DNA of 64,000 bases from Salvia splendens (taxonomy: Eukaryota; Streptophyta; Magnoliopsida; Lamiales; Lamiaceae): the NCBI RefSeq assembly GCF_004379255.2, contig NC_056042.1, positions 14,865,901 through 14,929,900 on the forward strand, in the 5' to 3' direction. Position 1 is the first letter of the stretch, and every line of letters begins with the position of its first letter. The translations under genes and the position numbers were made by a program. A model generated the notes under the pieces. The model was not told the DNA's origin, did not search any database, and saw nothing but the letters and a program-made list of their open reading frames with translations. Positions 1-9,114 of this stretch are shown in pieces.

Positions 1-526
1 CGGGCCTTTATAAAGCTCAAACCCCGATGGTTACCTACGTATGGCATGATAATATGTACTCTTATTTAAAATATTTTTGGCATGAGCCACTGAGTATTTT
101 CGAAAGTACTCAGCCCTGCATATGTTTTCTCTATGTGAAGGTTGAGCAGCGACGAGCGGTTGGTGGTGTTGAGCATGAATTAATAATAAACTATGGTCGT
201 TTTGAAACTCCGAGTGTCGTCGTGTCTTCACACACGACGTCACTCTTCTCTTGGATGCTTCCGCTGTGATGTTTGCTTTACATACTTTTTATTTAAATTC
301 AAAAACTGTTTAATTTGGGATATTTGCAAACTCGTTACTTATTTTGAATAAATGCTAAACCCTTAGTCATTTACTTGTTGAACATAAATACTTTTGGTTG
401 TTTTATTTATTAAACTTAAATTCTTGGTCAAACTTTTATTGAAAACCCTAGTCTTCTATGCCTGTCCATTAAGCCCCTTTAAGTCGCGATCGCCCGCTTT
501 TATTAACCCTAGGGGCGGTCGTGACA
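1..526 (+). repeat. 3' end of a Ty3/gypsy chromovirus-type LTR
   Basis: This stretch is homologous, in the opposite orientation, to the end of the LTR at 56028-58896. Shared blocks include the segment around a CAGCCCTGCATATGTTTTC-like core (about 110-130 here, about 56,390 on the minus strand), the following GTTGAGC block, a CGCGATC block, and a terminal GCGGTCGTGACA that ends the LTR at 526. It therefore reads in plus orientation and its start lies outside the window. Immediately after 526 comes copia-derived sequence, so this is the 3' LTR (or a solo LTR) of an element inserted into the copia copy. The small ORFs inside have no recognisable product. Confidence 0.75.
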
Positions 527-1018
527 GAGAAGGTGACTTGACATTTCTTCCAGATTTTGATTGAATGTAGATGGGTTGAGAAGTGTTTTGCTGAGGCTGA
601 ACAGATGTATGTGAAGTGTTTTGCTGAGGCTGAACAGAATTATGTGAGAGTGAAGAGTTTGGTTCAGGAAATGGAGATGGAGATTGGTGTGAGAGAGGAA
701 ATTCAGATTCATGAAAAACCACATTCCTGCTTATGAAAATGTGATTATTCTCCAAGTCCATGACCTTGTATCCCTTATATCCATTCAGGTAAGAATAATC
801 ACATTTTCATAAGCAGGAATGTGGTTTTTCATGAATTTGAATTTCCTCTCTCACACCAATCTCCATCTCCATTTCCTGAACCAAACTCTTCACTCTCACA
901 TAATTCTGTTCAGCCTCAGCAAAACACCTCACATACATCTGTTCAGCATCAGCAAAGTACTTCTCAACCCATCTCCATTCAATCCAAATCTGGAAGAAAT
1001 ATCAAGCCACCTTCTCAC
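527..1018. repeat. Head-to-head inverted duplication of copia sequence
   Basis: The left arm, about 527-751, is the reverse complement of the right arm, about 792-1018. A spacer of about 40 bp separates them. Both arms encode the same peptide segment outward (blocks HNSVQPQQNTSHTSVQ and QSKSGRN can be read on the minus strand from 761 and on the plus strand from 821). The arms differ by scattered substitutions only. The right arm runs on into the copia pol fragment. The left arm is cut off exactly where the gypsy LTR ends at 526. A transcript crossing the locus would fold into a long hairpin. Confidence 0.85.
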
Positions 1019-2649
1019 CTTGCAAATTATATCTGCAACTCTGTAACATCATCTTCAAAGTACCCTCTCTCTTCTTACTTCTCTCTGAACAAACTTTCTG
1101 AACCCTATCAAAGATTGATCATACTTCTATCTATTCTCACCGAGCCTACCTCATATAAACAAGCCTCTCAACACCCTGAGTGGGTTTTAGCTATGCAAGA
1201 GGAACTGCAAGCTCTGGTGAGAACTGATACATAGTTGATCACCACTTTACCATCGGGGAAGATTCCTATATCATGCAAATGGGTTTATAAGATTAAATTC
1301 AAGGCAGATGCTACGGTGGAAAGATATAAAGCAAGGCTAGTTGCAAAAGGTTTCACACAACATGCTGGGGTGGATTTCCATGATACCTTTTCACCTGTTG
1401 CTAAGTTAACTACTGTCAAGATGCTACTGGCTTTAGCTGCTATACATGGTTGGAATCTTGCTCACCTAGACATCAATAATGCTTTCTTATATGGTGAGCT
1501 TGATGAAGAAATCTATATGACACTACCACCTGGATTGGAGGTCCAACATCCAAGTCCAGAATCTGGTGGTAAGCTTGTTTGCCGATTGAAAAAATCCCTA
1601 TATGGTTTGAAACAAGCTTCAAGACAATGGTATTTGAAATTTTTTCAAGTACTATCCGGCTTTGGATTAGCTCAGTCAGCATCAGATCACTCCTATTTCT
1701 TTAAAAGATCAGACGATGGAGGTTTCTTTGGAGTAGTGATCTATGTGGATGACATTCTTGTTGCTTGCAGTAACCCCACACTCATTAGTGAGTTCAAGGA
1801 TTTTCTTGCTGCCCATTTCAAGTTCAAGGATTTGGGAAATCCCAAATATTTTTTGGGAATTGAAATTGCAAGAAACAAAGCTGGTATATTCATTTCACAA
1901 CATAAATATGCCTTAGATCTTGTCACAGATGCTGGTTTACTTGGCTGCAAGCCTTCTAATACACCTATGGACTCAAGCAAACAATTACAACAAGATGAAG
2001 GGGATCTTCTTGCAGATCCTACCATTTACAGAAGGTTGATAAGACGCCTTGTGTATTTGTGTATCACTCAGCCCGACATAACCTTTGCTGTTAATAAGCT
2101 AAGTCAGTTCCTATCTAAACCTCACACTGGTCATATGATAGCTGCTGAAAAGGTTCTACGATATCTGAAAGGAACAATTGGCCATGGACTTCATTATTCA
2201 GCCAATTCTGATTTGTTGATAAATATATTTTCTGATGCGGATTGGGCGGCTTGTCCAGACACTAGGAGAAGCATTTCTGGCTTTTGTTTGCTTCTGGGAA
2301 CTTCACTTATATCATGGCGCTCGAAGAAACAACACACTCCAGATCATCCGCAGAAGCAGAGTATAGAGCCATGGCGCTTGCATGTTGCGAGGTGGTATGG
2401 ATTGTTGCTTTACTCAAAGATTTTGGGATAGAAGTGAAGAAACCAGTGCCTCTCTATTGCGATAATCAAGCAGCGGTCTACATAAGCTCAAATCCAGTCT
2501 TCCACGAACGCACCAAACACATTGAGATCGACTGCCATACCATTAGAGAACGACTCACCGAAGGATTGGTCAAGCCATTACATGTTCGAAATAATCTTCA
2601 GCTTGCGGACATCTTTCACAAAACCTCTTGCAGCAGGACCTTTTCATGA
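792..2649 (+). pseudogene. Ty1/copia pol remnant: reverse transcriptase and RNase H
   Basis: This is the C-terminal half of a copia polyprotein. After a low-complexity linker, the motif HPEWVLAMQEELQAL opens the RT domain. CKWVYKIKF, RLVAKGFTQ, DINNAFLYGEL and the catalytic YVDD (about 1742-1753) follow, then DADWA and AEAEYRAM of RNase H. It is broken by a TAG at 1232-1234, where relatives have Trp before the LITTLP-type segment. A frameshift near 2330 moves the RNase H reading frame (2284-2649). Gag, protease and most of integrase are absent. The RT resembles the plant Ale/Retrofit type, but this lineage is only a guess. The element is non-functional. Confidence 0.9.
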
Positions 2650-2656
2650 TTTGCTG

Positions 2657-2703
2657 TTCAAGATGGACTTTAAATCAGTCTACAGTCCATCTTGAAGGGG
2701 GAG
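2657..2703 (+). other. Hairpin and polypurine tract before the copia 3' LTR
   Basis: 2657-2669 and 2684-2696 form a perfect 13-bp inverted repeat (TTCAAGATGGACT and its complement) with a 14-nt loop. The second arm leads straight into the purine run GAAGGGGGAG, which fits the polypurine tract that primes plus-strand DNA synthesis. The tract role follows from its position after RNase H and before the LTR. Confidence 0.6.
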
Positions 2704-3042
2704 TATTAGAGAAAGAGCAGAAACCTCAACCGAAGGAAGCCATGCACACGTGAAATGATCTTAGCTCAGCATTTTACATGTGAATGAAAGGGAGCATGCA
2801 CAACTGTCACCTAGCTGGATTCAGTTGTTAGTTACTCAAGTTAGTTAGTTAGTTTGTTGGCTTTTATCGTGTGTGCTTGGTCTCACCTGCACCATAGTCT
2901 TTGTAGTATATAAGGTGGTGTATCTCATTGTATTTTTCATATAAAACAAAATATCAATAAACAGAGTTATCTTCATTCTCTTCAAAATATCTTCTTCATT
3001 CTTTTCTGAACACAGCAATGCTGCGTGTATAAGCTTGTTACA
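2704..3042 (+). repeat. Probable 3' LTR of the copia remnant
   Basis: The LTR is inferred to begin at the TATTAGAG after the purine tract (a decayed TGTTAGAG) and to end near the GTTACA at about 3037-3042. A TATAAGGTGG box near 2908 and a later run of TCTTCATTC-like repeats fit an LTR promoter and R region. The partner 5' LTR is not in the window, so both ends are approximate. Confidence 0.5.
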
Positions 3043-3116
3043 TACAATCCCAATAGATCAAATTCAACAATCCACACATACAATACAATCTGAATAGATC
3101 AAATGCTCCACACATT

Positions 3117-3948
3117 CTAGCCCGAAGTGTTTGCACTAAGCAGAAGAATCTCTTTATCCTGTCGGAAAAATTGCATGTCAGATTCTTTCATACACACCCA
3201 CGCTTGGATTCCGTCGTTGCTTCTGTTGTTCAGCATAATTATATGATCCGTCACCGGCACCGTTGCGATGCTCACCCACTCCGGATTTCCGAACCCAAAA
3301 TCCAGCTCGTAGTCGCAGAATTTGGAGAAATCCATCAACCATATCACCTTACAATCTTCAGTCTCAGCTTTCTTGTTGGCATCCAAGAAATTGCCGACCA
3401 GCAACTTCCGACCAAACTCTTTGTCCCCGAGCACCGGAGCGCAGTCGCGGACGCCCTGCAACGTGGCATCTCGGATCCTCCACGCCAAGGCGGGAAAATT
3501 CTCCCCTAGAGCGGCTGACGCGGTGTGGTCCGCGGCGAGCTCGAGGAAAGAACCTGAAAGCCACGTGCCAAAAGCCTGCTTTGGCACGGGCGGGACAGTT
3601 CTTTCCCGAATATTGATAAGCTGCCTGATGAGGGCGGCTCGGGGCTCCCCGCGGCGCGCGATGTCTGCGCGGAGGAGGGCCTGGGTGAGGAAGGTGGAGA
3701 CCGCAACCACCCTCGACAGCGGCCGCTCAGATATCAGCTGCTGGCTCAGTCTCTGTATGGCTTTGCTGTCGAACACGTAGCGCTCGACGATGATTTTTTG
3801 GCGGGGTCTGTCGCTGTGGGATGGAAGATTCTCGGCGGGAAAGTAGGAGTGGTGGTCGAAAAAGGGTTTAATTAGTAGTTTTCCGCCTGTCTCTGCGGCC
3901 TGGGCCCAGGCCGTGAGGAATGAGGTGAAGGAGGTTGATTCAATGAAC
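3117..3948 (-). pseudogene. BAHD pseudogene exon 2 (C-terminal half)
   Basis: Exon 2 encodes about 277 residues without a stop. It starts after an acceptor at 3949-3950 (…ACAATAG, then GTTCATT). The first codons complete an Arg shared with exon 1 and give FIESTSFTSF, the segment just after the BAHD catalytic histidine. Further on are RAALIRQLINIRERTVPP, GTWLSGSFL and the C-terminal DFGFGNPEWVS, which is the structural motif near the solvent channel. The exon ends TSG-stop. The open frame and GC-rich coding composition contrast with the AT-rich intron and suggest that the gene died recently. Confidence 0.85.
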
Positions 3949-4686
3949 CTATTGTTCACAAATGATAGAAATATAACTACAACAAGAGATGTGATTTAGC
4001 AATCCAAAATTAAGATTAATTTTTAATCATAGATTAGCAGATTTAATGGTTAATATAATGTTAGGTGGATTATATTTTATATTTAAATAATTGCTAAATA
4101 AAATTAAAGAATATTAATATCAATTGTCTCTTATTAAAATTATCCTAAAACTTTAAATTTACATAACTCTCTCAATTTAAATTATTTTTTTGTAAAAAAT
4201 ATATCAAATTAAAGGTAATTTTATAAGGATTCTACAATTGCGTATGTTCTGACGACGTTCGGATGATGAAATTTGATGATTTTTATTTCAGTTTTTGTAT
4301 ATGTTGATAAGGAGATTTTTTATCAATAAATATATCAAAAAATCTCAATATAATGCATGTAAAATCTCAATAAAACTGTGTTGATATTTTTGTGTACTTC
4401 TGTTGAAATATTTATGTCATTGTATTGATATGTGCAATACACTATGTTGATATAAAAAAACACGAAATTTATGATATAATAACAGAAAGACAATCTTACC
4501 ATTTGTTGATATGTTTTCTACTCCTATTTATTGAAATTCGTAAGATTTAATCTCATCCACTCATTATAAAATTTAAGGGTAGAGATTTAGTCTTGATTTT
4601 GGATTATGATGCTATAAGCAATATAGGAGGACCCACTACAACAATATTCCACGTCAGCGTACTATATGGATCACTACTTGTATCAC
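3949..4686 (-). other. Inferred intron of the BAHD pseudogene
   Basis: The donor reads CACAG|GTGATA (boundary 4687/4686) and the acceptor AACAATAG|GTTC (3949/3948). Joining them keeps the BAHD frame and restores homology across the junction, in phase 2. The intron is AT-rich and about 738 bp long. Its middle (about 4230-4560) is full of GTTGATAT and ATCAAT(A) words and looks like a small transposon-derived repeat. An alternative is that the whole gap is an insertion, but the matching splice sites argue for an intron. Confidence 0.65.
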
Positions 4687-4912
4687 CTGTGAGATGCGCA
4701 TGCCGCGATGGCCAAACCCCCGCACTGAAACCTGTTGATTTGGACGGCGAGGATTGGATCGGTGGGCCCATCGGCGGCAGCCAAGTCTACTGGGAGGAGT
4801 TGGTTCAGCTGCTGGGGATCCACGTGGCTCTTTAGGATGAGAGAGAGATCCACGTCGACTTGAGCAGTAACAAAGAGAACACCTTGGTCGTTGCAATCCA
4901 CTTGTTGTTTCT
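4687..4912 (-). pseudogene. BAHD pseudogene exon 1, distal part
   Basis: This part encodes QQVDCNDQGVLFVTAQVDVD, a segment ending in LLPVD, then ILAVQINRFQCGGLAIAACASH. These are the conserved BAHD stretch leading to the catalytic histidine (CAC 4689-4691). It begins at the target duplication TTTCT (4908-4912, AGAAA on the coding strand) of the inserted copia element. The exon ends at 4687 at a GT donor. No stop lies inside it. Confidence 0.85.
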
Positions 4913-5159
4913 TGTTGAAATAGAAAAATTAAAATGTAATTAGTAGCTTTTAATTAGATAGTTTAGCATTTATCCAGCTATATTTAAGGCATATTATTGT
5001 AAATTGTAGTTACGTTCTTCCAAAATGTAGTACTTAATGAAATATCCACTTTTACTCTCTTTTTTCTCTCTGCAGTTACAGAGCAGTTTCTTCAACTTCA
5101 TCAATGGTGGTTTCTCGCCTCTTTCCACAGTTTTTCCTTTTGATCCTCAAATTTCAACA
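4913..5159 (+). repeat. 5' LTR of the non-autonomous copia element
   Basis: This 247-bp LTR begins TGTTGAAATAG and ends TTTCAACA. It is nearly identical to the 3' LTR at 6236-6483, differing by a handful of substitutions and small indels, so the insertion is fairly young. Confidence 0.9.
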
Positions 5160-5171
5160 TGGTATCAGAGC
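5160..5171 (+). promoter_or_regulatory. Primer-binding site (tRNA-iMet)
   Basis: TGGTATCAGAGC abuts the LTR end and is the standard plant initiator-Met PBS. Confidence 0.88.
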
Positions 5172-5802
5172 GCAAATCTGCTGCTCCTCTGATTACCTCT
5201 ATCTCCTCTATCTTTTGTTTTGATTTTTCGTTTTTTTCATAGCTAGGGTTTGTGACTTTGATTCGTGAGAGTTTTCTGCCAAGTCTCTCACCGGATTCAG
5301 TCTTCTCACCGGTGCTCCAGGTTTTTCAATTCTCTCTCTTCGGCTTTGAAATTTCTGCCGATCTGAATTCTCAAATCTGTTCCTCAATCTCAATCTCAAT
5401 CTCATTCTCTGTTTTCTCTCTCGTTTTTTTAACTTTGCTCATTGGATTTGTATGATCCAAGTTTGTATCTTTGTTTCTGGATTTGTGTGATCCAAGCTTG
5501 TATCCTTTGTTTCTGGATTTGTATGATCCAAGTTTCTCTCGTTTTAGTCACCGATTAAAATCGATTGATGTTTCTGTTTGAGATATGTTTCTCAAATTTG
5601 TTGTTGATTTTCTGAATATGTTTTCAGATCTATCTCTGTTTTCCGATTAATTCGGATGTTTGTTTAATATCTCTCTCCGTTCAAAATCGGATGATTCTCT
5701 GTTCCTTTCTCATCAATGGTGTTTTTCATCTTCAGCTCTACTGTTCATCTTCCTTTACATCTTTGATCTGTTTTTAGTCTCTCTATTGTTCTTCCTTTGG
5801 TT

Positions 5803-6116
5803 GTGAGGTTATTATTAGTAGGAATCTTAGAGCTCAGCTTGTCAAAATCCATGAAATTCAAGGATGGCTGCACAATTTCTTCTGGATGGCAGGTGTGGAC
5901 ATTGCTGTATCAGATGATAATCAAGTTTTTTGTGAAGGGGGAGTTAGGATGACATGGAATAATTCTAGGTGTTCTCGGCCGTGGTATTTGATGTTGGTTT
6001 GTGATATGGATCTGAATCTTGATTCAAGAAGTACTAGTGTGTTACCTTTAAAGGTTGCATTTGTTGAGAGCGGCAACTCCAATTCCAGCAAGTGGATGAT
6101 TTACAAATGTTGAAAA
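5803..6116 (+). other. Open segment inside the copia element, possible captured sequence
   Basis: An open frame runs from about 5803 through the ATG at 5886 to a stop near 6113. It contains QLVKIHEIQGWLHNFFW, VDIAVSDDNQVFCEGG and ESGNSNSSKWMIYKC. It does not match copia gag, protease, integrase or RT motifs that I know. It could be part of a host gene picked up by the element, or chance. The preceding 5172-5800 is a T/C-rich untranslated-like leader with repeats of a TTTGT(A/G)TGATCCAAG word (about 5447-5531). Confidence 0.3.
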
Positions 6117-6235
6117 TGGATTTTCTAAGGGGAAGGTAGAAGTTAGAATAAAATTTGATGTCTGTAGTTATTTTTGTTGATTAATGCGTTTGTCAAGATT
6201 GGTTGCATTTGTTATGCTTCCATCTTGAGGGAGAC

Positions 6236-6483
6236 TGTTGAAATAGAAAAATTTAAATGTAATTAGTAGCTTTTAATTAGTTAGTTTAGCATTAATCCAG
6301 CCTATATACAAGGCATATTATTGTAAATTGTAGTTAATTTCTTTCAAAATGTAGTCGTTAATGAAATATCCACTTTTACTCTCTTTTTTCTCTCGGCAGT
6401 TACACAGCAGTTTCTTCAACTTCATCAATGGCGGTTTCTCACCTCTTTCCACAGTTTTTCCTTTTGATCCTCAAATTTCAACA
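6236..6483 (+). repeat. 3' LTR of the non-autonomous copia element
   Basis: This 248-bp partner of the LTR at 4913-5159 has the same TGTTG…CAACA ends and is followed by the TTTCT target duplication. Confidence 0.9.
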
Positions 6484-6707
6484 TTTCTCCTTGTTGTACC
6501 TCCCTGCTGGCGGGTAGAAGTTGGACAAGATTTGAGCCATTGATTCTTCCAGCAAAACACATTTTGATTTTCTATCATCACATGAATAATAGAGGATTCG
6601 GATGGGATTTTAATTTGGTCTAAAAGAGAGATTTTGTAGTGGCCGGGTTGCGGTGGAGTAGCCTTGCATGGTTTCACTAGCTTACGCGTCATTTCGTTCA
6701 CTTTCAT
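6484..6707 (-). pseudogene. BAHD pseudogene exon 1, proximal part
   Basis: The ATG at 6705-6707 is chosen because the following residues MKVNEMTRKLVKP match the family N-terminus; earlier in-frame GTG codons are not plausible starts. The frame runs through KISLLDQIKIPSESSIIH and then shifts by one base near 6585. In the new frame it reads KSKCVLLEESMAQ and FYPPAGRY, the family's (Y/F)YPLAGR block. It ends at the second target-duplication copy, 6484-6488. Confidence 0.82.
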
Positions 6708-6795
6708 CTTCACCTTCACAAACTGATCAAATTGAGATAGGACAGTTTGTAAGTGTTGTTGATATGAAGTGAGGAGGCTCAGCTCAACGCTTGCT

Positions 6796-6805
6796 CTATA
6801 TATGG
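6796..6805 (-). promoter_or_regulatory. Possible TATA box of the BAHD pseudogene
   Basis: CCATATATAG on the minus strand lies about 90 bp before the ATG at 6707, a normal distance for a plant core promoter. No other element was recognised. Confidence 0.4.
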
Positions 6806-7533
6806 ATACTCAACTATCTTAATCATACGATTAAAAAAACATGACAGATAACACAACCAATTAAATTTGTAGTAGCTGGGGAGCAACCTACATCCATGCC
6901 ACAATCACCATTACTCTACATGCATTATGTATAAAACCTCGTTTATAAAATGGGCTTTTGTAAATGTGAGTCATATCCAACTGGATAATAGAGAAATAAT
7001 TGTAGCAAATCACTCCTTCCGTCACATGAGAGTATGCAATTTTGACTAAGATGATAATTTTTTCTTTTTGTATGGAACATAACTATGGCTTTTACAATCA
7101 TTATTGTAATTTATCGGTATTTGTAGGATTTCGGCAATTTAAAATTTATTTTATACTAATTGATAAAGTTTTCTATTGTTAAATTTTTCATTATGCTAAA
7201 ATCATTAATTATGTTATAAGTAAACTCAATTAACTAAAAAGAAATATAGGAAGGGCATACACGTTTTTTTCAGATATATAAACAAATAATCTCATTTGAT
7301 ATCTTAAGCTATCAAATAGTAAGATAAAATTTTGTTATCTTACAAAATTAAAATAAATCATCTCACTTTGAGTTATCACATATGTAGCTTGACAAACAAG
7401 CACTAAGAATACTGACTTAGAGACATAATGTCTGTAGCCATAATGACCATATATTGTTTTGCATAACAATTCATATATAGACTAATATATCCTTATTTTA
7501 AGTCAAAGGAAATTAAATAAATATTTATGTAGT
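6806..7533. other. AT-rich intergenic sequence
   Basis: No coding frame, repeat boundary or RNA gene is recognisable here. It would hold the upstream promoter region of the BAHD pseudogene. Confidence 0.5.
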
Positions 7534-8976
7534 TGATACGCTCGAATTTTGCACGGTTTTAAGGCCATTATTTGGTCCATTTTGAATGTCAAAGTTGCAT
7601 TACATGTCCATTATTTGAATATTTTATCTATTTTGGTATTTTGACATGTTTTGTGAGAAATGTGCACATTTGAGCTTAAAATGGAGTCAAAAAGCGAAGT
7701 TGGAAATTTGGAGCTGTTCTGCATGTCCAGCAGTCCACTGCAACACAGTTGGCGACCGCTGGCGCCCAACGACCGCTAAGCCTGTAGAGGCCCGCTCCGG
7801 GAAAGTTGTGCATGGAAGAAAGAACACGCCCAACGACCGCTGGGAAGTGCATGACGACCGCTACGAAGGGTCTAGAGAGTTACCGGATGATTGCCAGCGA
7901 CCGCTGAAACAAGTGCAGCGACCGCTGCCCAAGAGACAGAAGCCTCGGATCAACCCACAGCGACCGCTGGCCAAGGTGCAGCGGCGAGCAGATTTGCCCT
8001 ACTTTCTCTCCAAGATTTACCATATTATGTAACTCTTTTCCTTATCTGAAGAATGGCAATTTTCTCCCTATAAATACCTCCAAAAGCTTCATCAAAAGAG
8101 ATCTTCTCTTTGCCAAATATTTCCAGAGCTTAAAATTTATAGTACTTCATTGTGCAAGGGGTTGAAGAAGGATTCAAGAGATCATCAAGGCTACAAGGAT
8201 TCAACCTTTGGGTTTTATTTGCTTTAGTTCTTATGTTTTCATGGTCTTCCCTACAATCTATGTTTTTAGCTTATTCAATCATGTGTAACTAAACTCATAG
8301 GATTCTAGGGATGTGTTAGTAACGACTTTGGTTATACAATTCCTTTTTCTATTTAATATCCGTTTTTGTTATTACTTTGTTTCTTCCCTAAGTAATTGGA
8401 TAATGCTTCACGTTTGAGTGACACATTCTGTGATGATTTATTATAACTTGCTACATAATCGTGAGAGGAGGTTGGCGAGTTAGATCCACTTAGTAGACAC
8501 TACAATTAGCTTCCTTTAAAACGACACTGTTAATTGAGAATGAGGACTTTTCAAGGGTCTTAGGAGCTTTTAGAAATTACGTATTTAAGATTGACAACCT
8601 TAATGTTTGTAATCAACGTTTGCATCGCATCAGCATAAGCTAGATGACTCGTTCTATCAAAGTAAGAATTGTGCTAGGGTGTTGTAGTTGGAATTTGTAT
8701 AACCATAACTGTGAACGCACATCCCTGGAATTCCCTTATCTCTATATTTTTGTCTCCATGATTTATTTGCAATTAGTTGTTTACTTCTTTCAAAATTGTT
8801 TTGTTTTAAAAAATTCTCCAAAACTTTCGGTTTTCCAAATAGTAATTGAGTTTTAGTAGAAGGTAGACAGTCTGTGATTGTTTTCCCCGTGATCGATATC
8901 CGGTACTGACCTTTAGCTATACTATTTCTACTCTGTATACTTGCAGGTATTTATGGTGCTAATAAAAAGTGCATCA
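7534..8976 (+). repeat. 5' LTR of an Athila-like gypsy element
   Basis: The LTR starts TGATACGCTCGAA, ends GTGCATCA and is followed by a PBS at 8983. A TATAAATACC promoter box lies near 8070. Between 7753 and 7968 the octamer CGACCGCT occurs seven times. The apparent ORF at 7646-8032 is a by-product of this repetition, not a gene. The matching 3' LTR was not found in the window, so the element is truncated on its right. Confidence 0.8.
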
Positions 8977-8982
8977 AGTTTT

Positions 8983-9000
8983 TGGCGCCGTTGCTGGGGA
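8983..9000 (+). promoter_or_regulatory. Primer-binding site of the Athila-like element
   Basis: TGGCGCCGTTGCTGGGGA differs by one base from TGGCGCCGTTGCCGGGGA at 23511 and 41515. From memory, this sequence class is the tRNA-Asp PBS of Athila-type elements. Confidence 0.8.
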
Positions 9001-9114
9001 ATACATTCACTTTGTGATTGATATCTTCAAACGGACAATTTTACTACTTTGGAATTTAATTGCTTTCTGTTTTTAATTTTTGTTTAATTTGGTTTTTGTT
9101 TTGTTTCTTTCAAG

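Larger units (their letters stand above)
4913..6483 (+). mobile_element. Complete non-autonomous copia-type LTR retroelement in the BAHD gene
   Basis: Two near-identical LTRs (4913-5159 and 6236-6483, both TGTTGAAATAG…TTTCAACA) flank about 1.08 kb. Directly after the 5' LTR is TGGTATCAGAGC (5160-5171), the initiator-Met tRNA primer-binding site. Just before the 3' LTR is a purine tract in CATCTTGAGGGAGAC (6221-6235). Both outer flanks carry TTTCT (4908-4912 and 6484-6488), a perfect 5-bp target duplication. There is no gag, protease, integrase or RT, so it depends on enzymes supplied in trans. Its size lies between TRIM elements and larger non-autonomous derivatives. Copia affiliation is inferred from LTR style and PBS. 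Confidence 0.9.
3117..6707 (-). pseudogene. BAHD acyltransferase pseudogene (two exons, one retroelement insertion)
   Basis: BAHD enzymes transfer acyl groups from acyl-CoA to alcohols or amines of plant specialised metabolites in the cytosol. Read on the minus strand, the gene begins at ATG 6707 with the N-terminal signature (KLVKPCKATPP, then YKISLLDQI). It continues across a 1.57 kb insertion (4913-6483) into FYPPAGRY and VDCNDQGVLF, then NRFQCGGLAIAAC. A phase-2 intron (3949-4686) interrupts the HXXXD region. Exon 2 carries TSFTSFLTAWAQ and the structural DFGFG motif (family consensus DFGWG). The reading frame after the HXXXD site is intact to a stop at 3117, about the usual family length of 430 residues in total. 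Defects are the insertion, a one-base frameshift near 6585, and HRFIE in place of HXXXD. It resembles the vinorine synthase-like branch; the substrate cannot be told. Confidence 0.88.

Noticed and set aside
3171..3780. Plus-strand ORFs of 112-152 codons
   Set aside because: They are antisense to BAHD exon 2, which is GC-rich and has recognisable motifs on the minus strand.
7646..8032. A 128-codon ORF with QRPL-type repeats
   Set aside because: It lies wholly inside an LTR, spans the TATA region only partly, and its repeats are explained by the CGACCGCT motif cluster; no start context or homology supports a protein.
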